From NCBI GenBank assembly GCA_030180135.1, contig CM058229.1:43365522-43429521 (forward strand): 64,000 bases of DNA, given 5' to 3'. The stretch is from Orychophragmus violaceus (taxonomy: Eukaryota; Streptophyta; Magnoliopsida; Brassicales; Brassicaceae). Below the pieces are notes generated by a model, which saw only the letters and a program-made list of their open reading frames with translations, searched no databases and was not told the DNA's origin. Positions 59,951-64,000 of this stretch are shown here, in pieces (position 1 is the stretch's first letter; each line of letters starts with the position of its first letter). The position numbers and the translations under genes are program-made.

Positions 59951-61476
59951 CTTAGGGTTTTATCATTGAATCAAACATGTTCATTGAATTTGATGATTTA
60001 GATTCGCAAACTAGGTTGTTAGGTTAGAACAGGTGAGATCGATCTGATCGATCTCCGATTCTGTGTTTTCGCACAGTGTCGATCGACACACTAGGTGTGT
60101 CGGTCGACACAGAGTGGCGAATTCGACAGAATCGGCGGCTAGGGTTTTTCGCGATGAAAAACCGAAAGCCTTCTGTGTCGATCGACACAGGTTGAGTGTC
60201 GGTCGACACAGAACAAATTCGGTCGAGTGTCGATCGACACAGGTTAGTGTCGGTCGACACAGACCGAGCGAATGGTTAATCGGTTCAATTGGATTGGACC
60301 GGTTATCATGCTTGGTTAAGTCCGAATAGATCGGTTTAAATTGGATGAATTGGTTCAATTGGATTGAACTGATTATCTCAATTAGCATGAACCGATAGGT
60401 TAAATCAGTTTGATTGGATAATACGGTTCAATTGAATTGGACCGGTTATCGCAATCAGTTGAAACTGGTTTAAACGGTTTAAATTGGATGAATTGGTTCA
60501 ATTGGATTGAACTGATTATCCCAATTAGTATAAACCGATTGGTTAAGATCAGTTTGATCAGATAAGTCGGTTCAATTGGATTGGACCGGTTATCAAAACT
60601 ATCTTCGGTTTAGGTCTATGTCGACCGTCACACATGGGCTGTGTCGATCGACATGACTGGTTTGATGAACCGGGTTAATTGAATTAACTGGTTATTGAAG
60701 TCCGGTTTTGTTTGGTGGTGTCGATCAACAGACACAGTCTGCGTCGATCGATACAGTGCTCAGAATTCTGATTATTACCTTGAATTTGCAGAAACCAAAC
60801 TCGACCAAAACCTTGATTAAAGCTTAGCTTCAATATGGTCAACTGTCAAGACTCATTTCGTTGTGTGATGTCTAGCCAAGAGCTTGGTGTCCACAATTAC
60901 GTGAGTAAGGCAGGTAGTTATGTTGATGGATTTGCAATGCTAAAACATCAACAATTATATGACCTAAGTGAATTGATTTGCTAAACTTTTGGGTTTAGTT
61001 TCCTCAAACTAAATATCAAGTAACCTTGATGTCTTGCCCAAATCTTGTCTACTGTCAAGATTCGTGTCTTTTGTTGGATAGTCTTGGAGTCCTTGGTATC
61101 CACTGCAACATGAGTAAGGCAGGTGGTCATTGACAGACTTGCAGTGCAACTGTCAATAATCACAAGACTAAAGAGATTGGTTTACTTGACTGGGCTATCG
61201 GAAGTTCTGGGCCCAGAGACATCAGAGTGGATTAGACATAGTTTGTCTCATCCAGAACCAAGAGTTGTACTGGGTAAAATTAGCAATGATTTGCTTACCT
61301 AGATAACTAAAGTTTGGGTAATGGCGAGTCGCCCACTCAGATTTTGGTGAAGTATGGATCTTGGTTCATTATATTCATAGAGGAAACATTGTTTGAATAT
61401 AATGCGAGTTTTCTTATTAGATAAGATTTCTCATCATATACATAACTAAATCTTTGTTTTCCTTAGATTTCAGCTT
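59951..61476 (+). repeat. Leader of C2: palindromic module array
   Basis: The TCGATCGA/TCGGTCGA pairs (60076-60265) and GGTTCAATTGGATTGAAC units (60280-60600) are as in C1, but with different copy number; C2 has an additional unit near 60430-60520. The arrays have therefore expanded or contracted between copies. Non-coding from 60750 to 61476. Confidence 0.75.
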
Positions 61477-62385
61477 ATGTCTATGACTACTTTCTCGTTT
61501 CGATCCGTCCTTGAGAAGGACAAGTTAAATGGATCCAACTTCCTGGATTGGTATCGGAATCTGAGATTCATTCTCAAGCAGGAGAGCAAGGACTATGTCC
61601 TTGAAAAGGCTCTTCCAGAAAGGTTTGGGACCAATCGCTCGCATGCAGCATATAATGCTTGGAATAAGCATTATATTGATGTGATAGATGTGCGTGGTAT
61701 GATGTTGGCTACCATGAATTCGGACTTGAAGAGTCAATACGAGAACATGGAGTCACCAATAGAGATGATCACCAGCCTGAAACTGAAGTTTCAGGATCTG
61801 GCACGAGTTGAGAGATTCCAGATGGTGAAGTCTCTAACTGAGTGCAAGCTACCAGAGGATGCTCCAGTAAGTCCTCATGTCATTAAACTGATGGGTTACA
61901 TTGATAACCTGGGGAGACTGGAATGTCCTGTCAGCTTAGAGTTGGCCACTGACATCATTCTGCAGTCACTGCCGTCAAGCTATGATAAGTTCATTGAGAA
62001 CTATATCAAGAAGGGCTTGACGAAGACGTTGACTGAGCTGCATGGCATGCTCAAAACAGCAGAGCAAAACATCATAAAGGGTAAAAGATTTGAGAAATCT
62101 TGTGTTGGCAAGGGTAGAGACAGGGCCGTCCAGATTTGGAATCAGGATAAGCCTGTGTCATCTTATAAGCCCAAGTCAGGCCCATCTGGTGTTAGAAAAT
62201 GCTTCTACTGCGATGAGTCAGGGCATTGGAAGAGAGATTGCATTAAATTCTTGGAAGATTCACAAGAGATGAAGGAGATGTATGGTACTTCTTCTTCAGG
62301 TATTGTGTTATTAATTCAAGTTCTACGTAAGTATTGGATACTAGTTGTGGTACTGATATTTTTTTTTGAAATATGCAGGACCTAA
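61477..62385 (+). CDS. Copia gag polyprotein of C2
   Basis: 302 codons, same start and domain order as C1 gag: LNGSNFLDWYRNLRF entry motif, PVSLELATDII, and zinc knuckle CFYCDESGHWKRDC (C-X2-C-X4-H-X4-C). The C-terminal tail is in the same altered frame as in C1 (LVVVLIFFFEICRT), so that alteration predates both insertions. The reading frame has no stop. The protease-like LDTSCGTDI appears in another frame just before the stop. Confidence 0.85.
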   Translation: MSMTTFSFRSVLEKDKLNGSNFLDWYRNLRFILKQESKDYVLEKALPERFGTNRSHAAYNAWNKHYIDVIDVRGMMLATMNSDLKSQYENMESPIEMITSLKLKFQDLARVERFQMVKSLTECKLPEDAPVSPHVIKLMGYIDNLGRLECPVSLELATDIILQSLPSSYDKFIENYIKKGLTKTLTELHGMLKTAEQNIIKGKRFEKSCVGKGRDRAVQIWNQDKPVSSYKPKSGPSGVRKCFYCDESGHWKRDCIKFLEDSQEMKEMYGTSSSGIVLLIQVLRKYWILVVVLIFFFEICRT

Positions 62386-64000
62386 GCGACAGTAGAACGT
62401 TGAAGAAAGGACAAGTGGAACTACGTGTCTGGTATGAAGCAATGGTTGCTGCATGAGCCGTAGAGATTCTCCACTTGTAGGAGCCTTTCACACTTGGTTT
62501 TAGAAATTAAGTAATTGCTACTATGTATCTGCCTTGTGCAGAAATGTCTTTCATTTTCTTGTAAGAATTTGGATGTTTTTCATTTTGATAAAAGACAAGC
62601 TTTATTCTTTAGATCTTAATGAAATATTCTATGGTAGCACCCCATTTGGAATGGGTTTTATATCTTGAACCAATGTACGCTTGTACACATAACATAAATA
62701 CCAAACACTTTAAGTCTGATGACTTGAAGTCGATTTTTCCTTAGCATAGTCATTTAACCACACAAAGTGAAGCGGATTCAGAAGTTCCATAGTTTTGGAC
62801 TCATTTGATTATTAATCATTTGAGATATGAGTTCTGCTCACTAGGCCAAATGACTAAGGCCCTTTTAGCAGAGCTAAAGGATACGGGCCAGAGGCTTATT
62901 GGGCCTTACACATACTTATGTATGCGGCCCGATGAGCATTAGTGCAAAAGGAAATCTTTTGTACTTCATTTCTTTATTGATGGCATCAATAAGTATGGAT
63001 GTGTTCATTTGATGAGACATGAGCAGGAATTCCTTGAGGAGTTCCAAGATGAAGTGTAGAACCGATTTGACAGAAGTATTGAGATCCTCGATTGAATCGC
63101 GGAGGAAAATACTTGAATCAAGAATTGGGTGATCATCTGACAGAATGAATCGGATCTTATTAGATATGATCCGATTAATGATGAGTCACAGGAATCTTCC
63201 ATAATCATTTAAGAATACGTTCTAAAATGTCTATGTTTACGCTGAATAAGTTTCTATCAGAATCAGTGAAAAACACCACATTGGATGTGGACTGGGTGAT
63301 TTCCAAATTTGTTTTTCTGATTAATTGGGATTGCAAAGGTTTGTGTAAGACAGTAGTCAACAAACAAACTTGAACCCATATCTGATAAGTTCTACCTCGC
63401 TGGTTGTCCTAAGGAAACCAAGGCTTGCTACTTTTGCAACCAATCCGAGGACAAAGTATTGTTATTCGGAACTGTGTCTTTTAAGAAAGATCATACTTTC
63501 CAAAAGAACAGTGGGAGTAAAAGTACACATCGAAGAAATTCGATAAACACAGGAGACTGCTCAACCTGTTGAGGAAGAGCAGCGGTGAGATCTACAAAGT
63601 GCTGTAGAATCTACACCTGTGGAGCCTGAGATTCGCAGATCCGAAAGGATCCGTCACTAACTCGAGAGTGATTTCTCGTAACCAATTGTAGTGATCTATT
63701 GATCATTGAAAAGTGACGAGCATGCGAAATTCAAAGAAGCGATGGTGAGCCCCAACTCCGAAAATTGGCTGGGTATGCAAGTTAGCTTCACCGATCCATT
63801 TCTGGATTGAAGCAAACATCTTGGAGTTGGAATCAACATTCTGATAATGTGGTCAAAAGTTTTGACTTGATCAGAAAGAAATGAAACCATGCGTTTACAA
63901 GAAGACTGGTGGGAGCGTAATTGCAATTCTTACACTGTATGTAGATAACATACTTAATCTCATCAACGACGTTCCGACGCTAAAGTCTTGTAAAGATTTG
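62386..64000 (+). pseudogene. Multiply deleted Copia pol of C2 (continues beyond window)
   Basis: Same islands and deletions as C1 44171-45760, with small differences; for example C2 keeps an extra 30 bp or so near 63428-63460 (CYFCNQSEDKVLL-like). Many stops. Not functional. Confidence 0.75.

Larger units (their letters stand above)
59202..64000 (+). mobile_element. Copia-type LTR retrotransposon C2 (3' end beyond the window)
   Basis: Same family as C1. LTR 59202-59937, primer site at 59939, leader with palindromic arrays, gag 61477-62385, decayed pol to the window end. It inserted into the LINE endonuclease region. The 5' LTR is longer than that of C1 because of about 60 extra bp near its end (GCAATTCTGAATATGGTAG...). 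Confidence 0.9.

Overview
This window looks like transposon-rich, probably pericentromeric, chromatin from a Brassicaceae plant. That is an inference from its content: Athila-type Ty3 elements, DUF1985/Ulp1-bearing Mutator-like (Kaonashi-type) sequence, Helitron ends terminating in CTAG after a GC-rich hairpin, a tRNA-derived SINE and an L1-type LINE. I see no intact ordinary host gene. Nearly all coding capacity belongs to retroelements or to captured or decayed gene fragments.

Layout. 1-4372: 3' part of a Tat-lineage Ty3 element on the minus strand (RNase H, ancestral RNase H, integrase), a repeat-rich spacer, and an antisense additional ORF on the plus strand. 4440-6533: an RPA1-like OB-fold pseudogene (minus). 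8.0-39.4 kb: one decayed Mutator-like gene (plus strand; DUF1985 domain, then a Ulp1-like protease) broken by a stack of insertions. The stack contains a 589-bp TIR element (9712-10300); a gag-only Copia element, TR-GAG type (11054-14382, TSD GAGTC); a low-coding LTR element (14543-18037, TSD GTTTC); and an old Athila, 'A' (19362-39095). Athila A was itself hit by an LTR-like element (22774-27079, TSD TAGGG), which carries a Copia-like LTR. It was also hit by a younger Athila, 'B' (28663-37724, TSD ATCTA), which lacks reverse transcriptase and integrase but keeps gag/protease and an env-position ATHILA ORF.

39.7-49.8 kb: fragments of host genes with introns (U-box-type protein kinase, diacylglycerol kinase) ending at a Helitron 3' terminus, interrupted by Copia element C1 (40934-47921, TSD CCTCC). 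50.9-54.9 kb: a probable second Helitron on the minus strand, containing T-rich tandem repeats, a small uncharacterised gene fragment and a SINE with a 15-bp TSD. 54.9-59.2 kb: a LINE (minus) with nearly complete endonuclease-RT-RNase H coding, cut by a second Copia copy, C2 (59202 to beyond the window end), of the same family as C1.

How the parts relate. Most elements are non-autonomous: the TR-GAG element, both Athilas, and C1/C2 all lack an intact pol but have similar LTRs and/or intact gag ORFs, so they were probably mobilised in trans by relatives elsewhere. The most unusual pattern is a compound palindromic module. Two CGATCG/CGACCG-centred palindromes, about 7-10 nt apart, are enclosed by TCGC...GCGA outer arms. 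It recurs in the unrelated Ty3/Athila and Ty1/Copia elements here.
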